A program made the position numbers and the translations under genes. From Kribbella sp. CA-293567 (GTDB taxonomy: Bacteria > Actinomycetota > Actinomycetes > Propionibacteriales > Kribbellaceae): 64,000 bases of DNA. The notes under the pieces are model-generated. The model worked only from the letters and a program-made list of their open reading frames with translations. It did no database searches and was not told the DNA's origin. Within the stretch, counting starts at the first letter, position 1. Each line of letters starts with the position of its first letter. Of the stretch, positions 9,171-17,730 are shown piece after piece. The DNA lies in contig NZ_CP114065.1 of the NCBI RefSeq assembly GCF_027627575.1, positions 1,674,001 to 1,738,000 on the forward strand. Reading direction: 5' to 3'.

Positions 9171-9210
9171 CAGGGCCGGCCGGGTCGGGGGATACCCCGG
9201 TGCGGCCCTG
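9171..9210 (+). terminator. Hairpin terminator after hydrolase gene
   Basis: An outer 8-bp stem (CAGGGCCG 9171-9178 with CGGCCCTG 9203-9210) encloses a second stem (CGGGG 9186-9190 with CCCCG 9095-equivalent position 9195-9199). It begins 9 bp after the hydrolase stop. No T-run is seen. Confidence 0.5.
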
Positions 9211-9286
9211 GGGATCGGGGCGGCGATCCCGGAACCGGGGGAAATCGCGTTCCCGCGGCCCGCCGACCGGGCTATCGTTCGGCGTT

Positions 9287-9973
9287 ATGGACAATCTGCC
9301 CGAGCGCCCGAATCCGCACGCGCACCTGCGGGCCTCCGACACCGATCGCGACCAGGTCGTCGAGGTGCTGCGGGACGCGTTGATGACCGGCCGGCTGTCG
9401 CAGGACGAGCATGCCGACCGGCTGGAGCAGACCTTGCAGGCCAGGACGCTCGGCGAGCTCGAACCGATCACCCAGGACCTCGCCGTCCCGGGGCAGCCGT
9501 TCCGGCCGGCCGCCGCGGCGGCGCCGTCGAACAGCCCGGTCCCGATCGAGCAGCCGGCCGATCCGTCCGGCAGTCCCGACACCGTGATCGGCATCTTCAG
9601 CGGCGGTGAGCGCACCGGCCGCTGGCGGGTGAAGCGACGGACCAACGCGTTCTGCCTGTTCGGCGGCTACGACCTGGACATGACCGATGCCGTCTTCGAG
9701 GGCCGCGAGGTGACGGTCTGGGCGTTCGCGATCTTCGGCGGGATCGACATCACCGTGCCGGACGCGGTCGAGGTCCGCAACGATGGCGTCGGCATCTTCG
9801 GGGGCTTCGCCGCCCGCGGCGGCAAGACGCCGGATCCGAACGCCCCGGTCGTCATCGTCAAGGGCCTCGCGCTGTTCGGTGGCGTCGGCGGCCAGGTCAG
9901 CTCGAAGCGCCACAAGAAGCGCTTCCGCGACCAGGGCGGCCACGGCGGGACCGGGCACAGCCTCGGCCACTGA
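9287..9973 (+). CDS. DUF1707 / LiaF-like C-terminal domain protein
   Basis: 228 residues. The N-terminus (LRASDTDRDQVVEVL then GRLSQDEHADRLEQTLQART) is the DUF1707 module common in actinobacteria. After a Pro/Ala-rich linker come repeated FGG elements (CLFGGYDLDMTD, AIFGGIDITVPD, GIFGGFAARG, ALFGGVGG), the beta-solenoid pattern of the cell-wall-active-antibiotics response domain found in LiaF. No membrane segment is visible, so it is probably cytoplasmic. ATG 9287 precedes the DUF1707 core directly. A role in envelope-stress sensing is inferred from domain type only. Confidence 0.82.
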   Translation: MDNLPERPNPHAHLRASDTDRDQVVEVLRDALMTGRLSQDEHADRLEQTLQARTLGELEPITQDLAVPGQPFRPAAAAAPSNSPVPIEQPADPSGSPDTVIGIFSGGERTGRWRVKRRTNAFCLFGGYDLDMTDAVFEGREVTVWAFAIFGGIDITVPDAVEVRNDGVGIFGGFAARGGKTPDPNAPVVIVKGLALFGGVGGQVSSKRHKKRFRDQGGHGGTGHSLGH

Positions 9974-9987
9974 CCCGGCGTACCGGG
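9974..9987. terminator. Short hairpin between convergent genes
   Basis: CCCGG-CGTA-CCGGG fills the 18-bp gap between the convergent DUF1707 gene and pmt. It could be a minimal shared terminator; the stem is only 5 bp. Confidence 0.35.
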
Positions 9988-9991
9988 CGGG

Positions 9992-11677
9992 TCAGATCCA
10001 GGACTTGAACCACATGCGGTTCAGCCACTCGGGGTGGGGCATGACCTGGTCGGTCAGGATCGGCCACAGGTAGGCGAAGTTGAGCACCACCAGGACGACG
10101 AAGGCGCCGACGATCGCGCTGCCGACCAGACGGCGCGTGGTGGAGGCCTCGAGCGCCTGGCGGGCCGGGCCGAGGATCTTGCCCAGCACCAGGGCGACCG
10201 CCATCACCGTGAACGGGATCATCGTGACGGCGTAGAAGAAGAAGATCGGCCGGTCGTTGAAGAAGAACCACGGCAGCCAGCAGGTCAGGAACCCGACCAC
10301 CGGTACGCCGAACCGCCAGTCGCGCTGGGCGATCCAGTAGACCAGCGAGGCGATCAGCGCGAGCGCGCCGGCCCACCACAGCAGCGGCGTACCGATGGCG
10401 GAGATCACCGACAGGCAGTTCGTCCCCGACTTCGCGGTACAGCCGCTGGTGCCCGGCTTGATGTCGTTGACCGCGTCGAAGCCGATCGGGCGGGCGACCA
10501 CCACCCAGCCGGCCGGGTGCGAGGAGTACGGGTGGGTGGCCTTCTTGATGTAGTCGCCGGTGTGGAAGGCGAGCACTTCCTGGTGGTAGTGGATCAGCGA
10601 GCGGAAGTCGTCGGGGACGACCTTCATCACGCCGTGCGCCGGGTTCTTCGAGGCGTAGTCGTGGTCGTAGGCGTTGTCGTTCAGCAGCCAGCCGGTCCAG
10701 GTCGCGACGTACGTGATGCCGGCGACCAGCACGATGCTGACGAAGGCGGGCAGGCCGTCGACGAAGACCGACTTGATCAGCGGCCGCCGGGCGCCGAGCG
10801 CGCGGCGGGCGCCGAAGTCCCAGGCGAAGACGAGGATGCCGAAGCCGGCCATCACCCAGACGGCGGACCACTTGGTGCCGAGCGCGAGACCGAAGCAGAT
10901 GCCGGCCGTGATCCGCCACGGGCGGAGCAGCAGCCAGCGGCCGATCTTGCGGCTGCCGTCGCGGTGCTCGAGGGACTCGGCGTGCCGGCGGCGGGTCCAG
11001 TCGCGGTCGGCGACCAGGCAGGAGACGGCGGCGACCAGCCAGAAGGCCAGGAAGATGTCGAGCAGCGCGACCCGCGACATCACGAAGTGCAGGCCGTCGA
11101 CGGCCAGCAGCAGACCGGCGACACAGCCGATCAGGGTCGAGCGCGACATCCGGCGGACGGTCCGGATCACCAGCAGCACGGTCAGGGTGCCGAACAGGGC
11201 CGGCATGAACCGCCAGCCGAAGCTGTTCATCCCGAACAGCTGCTCGCCGGCCGCGATCATCCACTTGCCGACCTCGGGGTGCACGGTCAGGCTCGGGGTG
11301 TCCTTGAAGACGTCCAGGTTGCCGGCCAGGATCGCCTTGTCGGCGGCCCCCTCGGGCTTGTCGATGAACTGCACCGCATAGCCGTGCTTGAGCAGCGAGT
11401 ACGCGTCCTTGGCGTAGTAGGTCTCGTCGAAGACGAACTTCACCGGGTTGCCGAGGTTCCAGAACCGCAGGATCGCCGCCAGCGCGGTGATCGCGAGGGT
11501 GGCGATCCAGCCACCCTCGAAGTCCTTCGGCATCGGCGGGTAGAGCCGGTCCCTGAGCGGCGGCAGCCGCCTCCCGAGGACGTCCCGCCCCAGCGTCTCG
11601 CGCGCCTCAGCATCCGCCGCGGGCCCGTCGGCCGGCTTCGCGGTGTCGTCATCGATCACGGCAGTCACGTCGGCCAT
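9992..11677 (-). CDS. pmt: Dolichyl-/polyprenyl-phosphate-mannose protein mannosyltransferase
   Basis: 561 residues with about 10-11 membrane segments. The first extracytoplasmic loop has the GT39 catalytic Asp-Glu in FVFDETYYAKDAYS (Asp84, Glu85), the hallmark of bacterial Pmt such as Rv1002c. It transfers mannose from polyprenyl-phosphate-mannose to Ser/Thr of secreted proteins during Sec export. ATG 11677 (MADVTAVIDDD) is chosen; the frame stays open to 11785 but the extra residues look non-coding. It sits beside rsmI as in mycobacteria, here separated by the toxin-antitoxin pair. The Thr/Pro-rich linker of the surface protein at 55-57 kb would be a plausible substrate. Confidence 0.93.
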   Translation of the reverse strand: MADVTAVIDDDTAKPADGPAADAEARETLGRDVLGRRLPPLRDRLYPPMPKDFEGGWIATLAITALAAILRFWNLGNPVKFVFDETYYAKDAYSLLKHGYAVQFIDKPEGAADKAILAGNLDVFKDTPSLTVHPEVGKWMIAAGEQLFGMNSFGWRFMPALFGTLTVLLVIRTVRRMSRSTLIGCVAGLLLAVDGLHFVMSRVALLDIFLAFWLVAAVSCLVADRDWTRRRHAESLEHRDGSRKIGRWLLLRPWRITAGICFGLALGTKWSAVWVMAGFGILVFAWDFGARRALGARRPLIKSVFVDGLPAFVSIVLVAGITYVATWTGWLLNDNAYDHDYASKNPAHGVMKVVPDDFRSLIHYHQEVLAFHTGDYIKKATHPYSSHPAGWVVVARPIGFDAVNDIKPGTSGCTAKSGTNCLSVISAIGTPLLWWAGALALIASLVYWIAQRDWRFGVPVVGFLTCWLPWFFFNDRPIFFFYAVTMIPFTVMAVALVLGKILGPARQALEASTTRRLVGSAIVGAFVVLVVLNFAYLWPILTDQVMPHPEWLNRMWFKSWI

Positions 11678-11783
11678 CGTACGGAGGAACCAGGACCACC
11701 GCCTCCCGGCTCCTCGGTACGCGATCTCAGGCAGGCTGTGGATAACCGAAAAATCACCTGCCGGACCTTCTAGACTCGTGACC

Positions 11784-12023
11784 ATGAGTACTCCCAGAGA
11801 AGAGCTTCACGCGCTGATCGACTCGCTGTCGGACAGCGCAGCCGCCGATCTCTTGCCCGAACTGCGGCTGCTGAAGCTGCAGGCCGAGGCGCGCGCAGAA
11901 CGTCCGCAGCCGACAGGCACCTGGCCGCCACCCTGGTTCGGGTCGGTCGAGGGGAGTCGCTCCGACTTGTCCGAGAACCACGAAGACATTCTCCGAGCTG
12001 AGCTTGGACGCAATTCCCGGTGA
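11784..12023 (+). CDS. Putative antitoxin of PIN-domain toxin pair
   Basis: 79 residues starting at ATG 11784. The N-terminal helical half (REELHALIDSLSDSAAADLL) and a charged tail (SDLSENHEDILRAELG) fit a small VapB-like antitoxin in which the tail would wrap the toxin. I cannot see a clear DNA-binding fold. Its stop overlaps the toxin start (GTGA at 12020-12023), the classical cotranslated antitoxin-toxin order. The call depends mainly on position. Confidence 0.7.
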   Translation: MSTPREELHALIDSLSDSAAADLLPELRLLKLQAEARAERPQPTGTWPPPWFGSVEGSRSDLSENHEDILRAELGRNSR

Positions 12024-12439
12024 TCGTCGTCGACACCGGACCGTTGGTTGCCGCGGCGATCAACTCCGACCTCAACCATCGACGCTGCGTCGATCTGTTC
12101 ACCTCCCTGCGACTGGCCAACGAGCGGCTGGTCATCCCGCCCTTCGTCGTGACAGAGGTTTGTTATCTGCTTGCCCGTGAGAAGGGTGCCAAGTCGGAGG
12201 AAGCGTTCGTCCGCTCGTTGGCCGCTGGTGACTTCGTCCTCGCGCCGGTGACCGGGTCCGGCCTCGAACGCGCCGCTGACCTGGTCGGTCAGTACGCCGA
12301 CCTGCCGCTGGGGTTCGTGGACGCGTCTGTGGTCGCTCTCGCAGAGCAGCTCGAACTGCAGGAGATCGCGACCCTGGACCGGCGGCACTTCAGCGTCGTC
12401 CGGCCGAATCACGTCGACGCGTTTGCGCTCCTGCCATGA
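12020..12439 (+). CDS. VapC-like PIN-domain ribonuclease toxin
   Basis: 139 residues with the four conserved PIN acids: Asp5 (IVVDTGPL), Glu46 (VVTEVCYLL), Asp101 (GFVDASVVALAE) and Asp120 (TLDRRHF). These bind Mg2+ for RNA cleavage; VapC family toxins cut tRNA or rRNA. The length is normal and no active-site residue is lost, so the toxin looks intact. Its GTG start overlaps the antitoxin stop and its stop overlaps the rsmI start (ATGA at 12436-12439), which ties an essential-pathway neighbour to the toxin mRNA. Confidence 0.88.
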   Translation: MIVVDTGPLVAAAINSDLNHRRCVDLFTSLRLANERLVIPPFVVTEVCYLLAREKGAKSEEAFVRSLAAGDFVLAPVTGSGLERAADLVGQYADLPLGFVDASVVALAEQLELQEIATLDRRHFSVVRPNHVDAFALLP

Positions 12440-13287
12440 CCGGGCGATTGGTGTTGGTGGGGACTCCCATTGGGGACTTTTCGGACGCGTCGCCGCGGTT
12501 GCGGCGGGTGCTGGCCGAGGTTGATGTGGTGGCGGCGGAGGACACCCGGCGGCTGAAGCGCCTGACCAGTGAGCTGGGGATCGAGGTCAGCGGGCGGGTG
12601 ACCAGCTTTTTCGAGGGGAACGAACGGCAGCGGACCGACGAGCTGGTGGCGGCGCTGCTGGAGGGCCAGACCGTGGCGGTGGTGACCGACGCGGGGATGC
12701 CGAGCGTGTCGGACCCCGGGTACCGGTTGGTGGCCGCCGCGATCGAGGCGGGGATTCAGGTGACCGCCGCGCCGGGGCCGTCCGCGGTACTGACCGCGCT
12801 CGCGTTGAGCGGGTTGCCGGTGGACCGGTTCACCTTCGAGGGGTTCCTGCCGCGGAAGTCGGGGGAGCGGACCAAACGGTTCACCGAGCTGGCGCGCGAG
12901 CAGCGGACGATGATCTTCTTCGAGGCGCCGCACCGGTTGGCCGCCTCGCTCAAGGACCTGGCCGACGCGCTCGGCAAGGATCGGCGGGCGGCCGTCTGCC
13001 GCGAGCTGACCAAGACCTACGAGGAGATCAAGCGGGGCACGGCCGCCGAGCTGGCCGAGTGGGCCGAGGACGGGGTTCGCGGCGAGATCACCATCGTGGT
13101 GGCCGGTGCCGATCCGTCGGCCCGTGAGCTAGGGCCCGGGGAACTGGCCGCCGAGGTCGCCGCCGACGAGGAGGCCGGGACGCCGCGCAAGCAGGCGATC
13201 TCGGATGTCGCCAAGCGGTTCGGCGTACCGAAACGGACCGTGTACGACGCGGTTCTCGCCGCCCGAGACCCTGGTAAGACCGGCTAG
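12436..13287 (+). CDS. rsmI: 16S rRNA (cytidine-1402-2'-O)-methyltransferase
   Basis: 283 residues of the tetrapyrrole-methylase fold. The glycine-rich N-terminus (LVLVGTPIGDFSDASPR), AAEDTRRLKRL, VVTDAGMPSVSDPGYRL and AAPGPSAVLTAL are characteristic of RsmI, which uses SAM to methylate the ribose of C1402 in the ribosomal P-site. A C-terminal helical segment (SDVAKRFGVPKRTVYDAV) is normal. ATG 12436 overlaps the toxin stop. In the mycobacterial arrangement it follows pmt without the toxin genes. Confidence 0.95.
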   Translation: MTGRLVLVGTPIGDFSDASPRLRRVLAEVDVVAAEDTRRLKRLTSELGIEVSGRVTSFFEGNERQRTDELVAALLEGQTVAVVTDAGMPSVSDPGYRLVAAAIEAGIQVTAAPGPSAVLTALALSGLPVDRFTFEGFLPRKSGERTKRFTELAREQRTMIFFEAPHRLAASLKDLADALGKDRRAAVCRELTKTYEEIKRGTAAELAEWAEDGVRGEITIVVAGADPSARELGPGELAAEVAADEEAGTPRKQAISDVAKRFGVPKRTVYDAVLAARDPGKTG

Positions 13288-13309
13288 CCCGGCGCACTAC
13301 CCTTTAGGC

Positions 13310-14881
13310 ATGTCCGAGAAGGCCTTTTACGTCACCACCCCGATCTACTACGTCACCGCCCCGCCGCACATCGGCAGCGCCTACACGACGGTGGCCGGGG
13401 ACGTCCTGACCCGTTGGCACGCCCAGCGCGGCGAGCGCAAGTGGTACCTGACCGGTACCGACGAGCACGGCGAGAAGGTGATGCGCAGCGCTCAGGCGCA
13501 GGGCATGTCGCCGCAGCAGTGGACCGACAAGCTCGTCGAGGAGGCCTGGAAGCCGGCCTGGGTCGACGTGGACATCGCCTACGACGACTTCATCCGCACC
13601 ACCGAGCCCCGGCACACCGAGCGGGTCCAGGAGTTCGTCCAGGACCTGTACGACAAGGGCGACGTCTACAAGGGCGAGTACGAGGGCCTGTACTGCGTCG
13701 GCTGCGAGGAGTTCAAGCTCCCGGCGGACATCCGGACCGACGAGGACGGCACCCAGCGGTGCATGATCCACGGCACCGAGCTGGAGACGGTCTCGGAGAC
13801 GAACTACTTCTTCCGGCTGTCGAACTACGCCGACCGGCTGCTCGAGCTGTACGAGTCGCAGCCCGGCTTCGTCGCTCCGGCCAGCGCGCGCAACGAGGTG
13901 GTCGCCTTCGTCAAGCAGGGCCTGCAGGACCTGTCGATCACCCGGTCCACCTTCGACTGGGGCATCCCGGTGCCGTGGGACCGCGACCACGTGCTCTACG
14001 TGTGGGTCGACGCGCTGCTGAACTACATCACCGCCGCCGGCTACGGCACCGACCCGGAGCGCTTCGAGAAGCTCTGGCCGGTCGACGTGCACCTGGTCGG
14101 CAAGGACATCCTGCGCTTCCACGCGGTGATCTGGCCGGCCATGCTGATGGCCGCCGGCGTCGCCGTACCGAAGCAGGTCTTCGCGCACGGCTGGCTGCTG
14201 GTCGGCGGCGAGAAGATGAGCAAGTCGAAGCTGACCGCGATCGCGCCGAAGGAGATCACCGACCACTTCGGCTCGGACGCCTTCCGTTACTACTTCCTGC
14301 GCACGATCCAGTTCGGCTCCGACGGCTCCTTCTCCTGGGAGCACCTGAACGCCGTCTACACCTCGGAGCTGGCCAACGGCCTGGGCAACCTGGCCAGCCG
14401 GATCGCGGCGATGGTGAACAAGTACTTCGACGGCGAACTGCCCGAGCCGACCGACCACGGCCCGGCCGAGCAGGCGCTGGCCGGCAAGCTGGCCGAGACG
14501 GCGACCAAGGCGGACGAGGCGATCGACACCCTCGCGTTCCACGACGCGCTGGCCACGATCAACGACCTGGTCGGCGCGGTCAACGGCTACGTCTCCGAGC
14601 AGGAGCCGTGGAAGGTCGCCAAGGACGAGTCGCAGAAGGCCCGGCTCGCGACGATCCTCTACACCTCGGCCGAGGTACTGCGCGCTGTCGCGGTCCTGCA
14701 CAACCCGACGATGCCGAAGACCGCCGCCAAGCTGTGGACCCTGCTCGGCGCCGAAGCCAAGCTCGGGTCTCTCGCCGACCAGCGGATCCAGGACGCCGGC
14801 ACCTGGGGCCAGCTGCCGGTCGGCTCGGTCCTGGTCAAGGGTGACGCGCTCTTCCCGCGGCTGGCGGAGCCCGACGCCTAG
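13310..14881 (+). CDS. metG: Methionyl-tRNA synthetase
   Basis: 523 residues, the short class-Ia MetRS type found in actinobacteria. The HIGH-equivalent is HIGS (residues 20-23, TAPPHIGSAYT) and the KMSKS loop is GGEKMSKSKLT near residue 300. A knuckle region with paired Cys (LYCVGCEEF, then QRCMIHG) and the C-terminal anticodon-binding helices are complete. It charges initiator and elongator tRNA-Met. ATG 13310 follows rsmI by 22 bp; upstream in-frame codons lie inside rsmI. A 15-bp terminator follows. Confidence 0.96.
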   Translation: MSEKAFYVTTPIYYVTAPPHIGSAYTTVAGDVLTRWHAQRGERKWYLTGTDEHGEKVMRSAQAQGMSPQQWTDKLVEEAWKPAWVDVDIAYDDFIRTTEPRHTERVQEFVQDLYDKGDVYKGEYEGLYCVGCEEFKLPADIRTDEDGTQRCMIHGTELETVSETNYFFRLSNYADRLLELYESQPGFVAPASARNEVVAFVKQGLQDLSITRSTFDWGIPVPWDRDHVLYVWVDALLNYITAAGYGTDPERFEKLWPVDVHLVGKDILRFHAVIWPAMLMAAGVAVPKQVFAHGWLLVGGEKMSKSKLTAIAPKEITDHFGSDAFRYYFLRTIQFGSDGSFSWEHLNAVYTSELANGLGNLASRIAAMVNKYFDGELPEPTDHGPAEQALAGKLAETATKADEAIDTLAFHDALATINDLVGAVNGYVSEQEPWKVAKDESQKARLATILYTSAEVLRAVAVLHNPTMPKTAAKLWTLLGAEAKLGSLADQRIQDAGTWGQLPVGSVLVKGDALFPRLAEPDA

Positions 14882-14909
14882 ACCCGACCGGCCCACTGAC
14901 GCTTTTCTA

Positions 14910-14943
14910 CAAGACCGTACGGCGGCAGCGCCGTACGGTCTTG
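14910..14943 (+). terminator. Terminator after metG
   Basis: A perfect 15-bp stem (CAAGACCGTACGGCG at 14910-14924 pairing with 14929-14943) with loop GCAG, located 28 bp after the metG stop and 30 bp before the next start. Confidence 0.8.
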
Positions 14944-14973
14944 GAGAAAGCGAACCGATGGGAGCTGGACATC

Positions 14974-15405
14974 ATGGCCGACTACGTGGCCACCGCCCGG
15001 ACCGAGATCAGCGCGTCGCCCGAGCGGGTCTGGCAGGTGCTGACCGATCCGGAGCAGATCAGGAAGTTCATGTTCGGTGCCGAGGTCGTGACCGACTGGC
15101 AGCCGGGTAGCCCGATCACCTGGCAGGGCGAGTACGAGGGCAGGCAGTACACCGACAAGGGCGAGATCCTTGCGATCGAGGCCGCCCGGTTGCTCAAGGT
15201 GACCCACTACAGCCCGCTGGGTGGGCAACCCGACGTACCGGAGAACTACCACACGCTCACCTACGAGCTGACTCCCAGTGGCGACGGCACGGAGCTGGTC
15301 CTGAGTCAGGACCACAACGCCAGTCAGGAAGAGGCCGACCACTCCCGCGGGATGTGGGAGCTGCTGGTCGGTGGGGTGAAAGAGGCGGCCGAAAGCAAGC
15401 GGTGA
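14974..15405 (+). CDS. SRPBCC/AHSA1-family protein
   Basis: 143 residues with the START/Bet-v1-like pattern: an N-terminal strand (YVATARTEISASPERVWQVLTDPEQIRKFMFG), a central GEYEGRQYTDKGEIL strand and a long C-terminal helix (RGMWELLVGGVKEAA). AHSA1-type proteins bind hydrophobic ligands or act as co-chaperones; the ligand here is unknown. ATG 14974 follows GGGAGCTGG by about 9 bp. It is a single-gene unit between two hairpins. Confidence 0.78.
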   Translation: MADYVATARTEISASPERVWQVLTDPEQIRKFMFGAEVVTDWQPGSPITWQGEYEGRQYTDKGEILAIEAARLLKVTHYSPLGGQPDVPENYHTLTYELTPSGDGTELVLSQDHNASQEEADHSRGMWELLVGGVKEAAESKR

Positions 15406-15412
15406 GGCCCTA

Positions 15413-15437
15413 CCCGTCATCATTGCCGGATGACGGG
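15413..15437 (+). terminator. Hairpin overlapping the next start codon
   Basis: CCCGTCATC (15413-15421) pairs perfectly with GATGACGGG (15429-15437) across loop ATTGCCG, 7 bp after the SRPBCC stop. The ATG at 15430 of the next gene lies inside the right arm, so the hairpin could act as terminator, as translational block, or show that the real start is ATG 15475. Confidence 0.5.
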
Positions 15438-17700
15438 GACGAATCCGACAGTGACCACACGATCACAGCCTGGCATGAGGCTGACCGGGTGGTGGCTGAT
15501 CGTGCCGGTCAGCGCGGTCGTGCTGCTGGTCCTGATCGGTGGCTCGGCCGGTGAAAGCATCCGCTGGATCGCCACCTGGGTGATCGCCGTCCTGCTGCCC
15601 GGCACGCTGCTGTGGCGTGCGCTGGCCGGTGGCCGCTCGCTCACCCAGGACCTGGGTTGTGGCGCAGTGCTCGGTCTCGCCTGGCAGTTGGCTGTCTGGG
15701 CAGTCTGTACTGCGCTCGGCATCCCGCTGCTCCAGTGGGCGTTCGTCGCCGGCCTGCTGGTGGTCTTCTGGACCAGCAAGCCCCTTCGGCCGCATCTCGG
15801 CTGGCGAGGTACCAGTCCGGCGCCGCCTCGCTGGTGGCACGTGTTGCTGGTGGTGAGCCTGCTGCTGGCGATGGTCCGCACTGTCTTCGTCGTACTGCGG
15901 CCTGTCCCGCTCCCGCCGATCGCGGCGACCAGGCACCAGGACATCTGGTACCAGCTCGGGCTGGTCCAGCAGTTGCTCGACGACGTCACGCCCGCTGACC
16001 CGTGGGTGCTGGGTGACCCGCTGATCTACCACTGGTTCGCGACCGCCTCGATGGCCAGCGGCTCGGTGATGGCCGACGTGCAGCCGCCGCAGGTGCTCAT
16101 CCACCTCTGGCCGCTGACGATGCTGTTCACACTGGTGCTGGTCGGCTGGGCCGCGGGGGAGGCCCTCAGCCAGAAGGCTTGGGCCGCGCCGCTGGCAGGT
16201 GCGCTGGCCGGAGTACTACCGGGTGCGATTCAGTTGGTGGACACCCCTACCGCCAACATGTCCGCGGCGCAGGTGGTCCAAGGGCCGACCGGCACGATGG
16301 CGGCCGTCGTGATGCTCGGCCTGGTCGGCCCGGCCGTCCTGATCCTGCGGCGCCAGGCGAGTCCGGGCGTCTGGGGTGCGATGGTGCTGATGCTCGCGCT
16401 GGCGACGGGTACGAAGCCGACGCTGTTGCCGATCATGCTGGCCGGTTGTGTGTTCGCCGGCGGATTCGCGTGGCTCTCGGAACGCCGGGCGCCGTGGCGG
16501 GTGGTCGCTCTGGGTGGAACGGTGGCCGCTTTCCTGGTCGCTTCGTCGTTCGCGCTGACCGGGAGCACCGGAGGCAGCCGCTTCCAGTTGCTCGCCGCGC
16601 TGCGAGTGCAGCCGTACTACCAAGCCGTCACCGGCGACAAGACGTTCCCGGCGACCGGCAGTTGGGTGCTGCCATCCCTGGAGCGCGGCGATGCGCGGAT
16701 GATTCTCTTCGCCGTGGTGCTGGTGGCCTATTACCTGCTGATGAACGCGCCGCGGCTACTCACCCTGTACGGGCTGCGTTCGCGCGATCCGGCGTTCTGG
16801 TGGCTCAGTGGTTGTGTTGCCGCCGGCACCGGAGTGACGCTGGTGTTCTCGCACACGGGCTACTCGGAGTACCACTTCCTCGGGGCGGTGCTGGCGCTGG
16901 GCATGGTCGGTGTGGTCGCCGTCGGGGTCAACCTGGCTGGGCACGCGAAGGTCCGCGATCTTGTCGTGGTGGCGATCGCGGGCCTGGCGACGGCGGTCGC
17001 GCTGTACTTGTTCTGGCCCACTGACACCGGAACCCACACCGTGGCGCGCGCAGCGGCGGGGCTGCTGGCGCCGTTCGGGGTGCTGGCCGTGGTGGGAGCG
17101 ATCGTGATCCTCGGCGTCAACCGGACCCGGCAGGCCGCGTCGGCCGCAGTACAGGTGATGGTGCTGACGGTGGCAGCTGGTCTCCCCACCCAGTTCGTCG
17201 TGATCGGGGATGCGGTGCGGGATGCGACGAAGCCGTTGCCTGCGGCCAACGTCGAGTACCGGACGTACCTGTCCGAAGGGGAACAGAGCGCGATGCTCTG
17301 GCTGAGCAAGCATCTCGAGCCCGATGATGTGGCCGTCAGCAACGTCTTCTGCATGCCGGCGCCGTACCGGCCGGGCTGCCCGAACGACGCGTACTGGATG
17401 TCAGGGCTGAGCGGTGTGCAGCTGTGGATGGGTGGCTGGGCCTATGCGCCGGCCAACCTGGCCGCAACGGATCACCGGCGTAGCTTTTTGTTGCAGCAGT
17501 CGCCCTGGCCGGATCGCGTGCTGGACAGCCGGATCGCGGTCGAGAAGCCGTCCGAACAGCATCTGGCGAAGCTGGCCGGCGACGTCGGCATCACCCTGAT
17601 CATCGGCGACCTGCGAGCCGGACCGGTCTCCCCGAAGCTCGATCAGCTGGCCATCCCCGTCTACAGCAATCAGGACATCAAGATCTATCGCCTGAAATAA
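15430..17700 (+). CDS. Large polytopic membrane protein, GT-C glycosyltransferase-like
   Basis: 756 residues with about 15 or more hydrophobic helices. A loop after the fourth or fifth helix carries TRHQDIWYQLGLVQQLLDD and DPLIYHWFATASMA, reminiscent of the acidic and His loop motifs of GT-C membrane glycosyltransferases. The C-terminal ~120 residues (VSNVFCMPAPYRPGCPNDAYW...) form an extracytoplasmic domain. A role in lipid-linked sugar transfer is inferred; no close family is recognised. The start is ATG 15430 or ATG 15475 (see hairpin). It lies alone between a SRPBCC gene and tatD. Confidence 0.6.
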   Translation: MTGTNPTVTTRSQPGMRLTGWWLIVPVSAVVLLVLIGGSAGESIRWIATWVIAVLLPGTLLWRALAGGRSLTQDLGCGAVLGLAWQLAVWAVCTALGIPLLQWAFVAGLLVVFWTSKPLRPHLGWRGTSPAPPRWWHVLLVVSLLLAMVRTVFVVLRPVPLPPIAATRHQDIWYQLGLVQQLLDDVTPADPWVLGDPLIYHWFATASMASGSVMADVQPPQVLIHLWPLTMLFTLVLVGWAAGEALSQKAWAAPLAGALAGVLPGAIQLVDTPTANMSAAQVVQGPTGTMAAVVMLGLVGPAVLILRRQASPGVWGAMVLMLALATGTKPTLLPIMLAGCVFAGGFAWLSERRAPWRVVALGGTVAAFLVASSFALTGSTGGSRFQLLAALRVQPYYQAVTGDKTFPATGSWVLPSLERGDARMILFAVVLVAYYLLMNAPRLLTLYGLRSRDPAFWWLSGCVAAGTGVTLVFSHTGYSEYHFLGAVLALGMVGVVAVGVNLAGHAKVRDLVVVAIAGLATAVALYLFWPTDTGTHTVARAAAGLLAPFGVLAVVGAIVILGVNRTRQAASAAVQVMVLTVAAGLPTQFVVIGDAVRDATKPLPAANVEYRTYLSEGEQSAMLWLSKHLEPDDVAVSNVFCMPAPYRPGCPNDAYWMSGLSGVQLWMGGWAYAPANLAATDHRRSFLLQQSPWPDRVLDSRIAVEKPSEQHLAKLAGDVGITLIIGDLRAGPVSPKLDQLAIPVYSNQDIKIYRLK

Positions 17701-17730
17701 CTCCCGTAGCAACTCAGTAGGCTGTTCCTC

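Noticed and set aside
10034..11773. Long plus-strand frame opposite pmt
   Set aside because: Asp/Gln/Gly-rich shadow of a membrane protein gene whose catalytic motif is clear on the minus strand.
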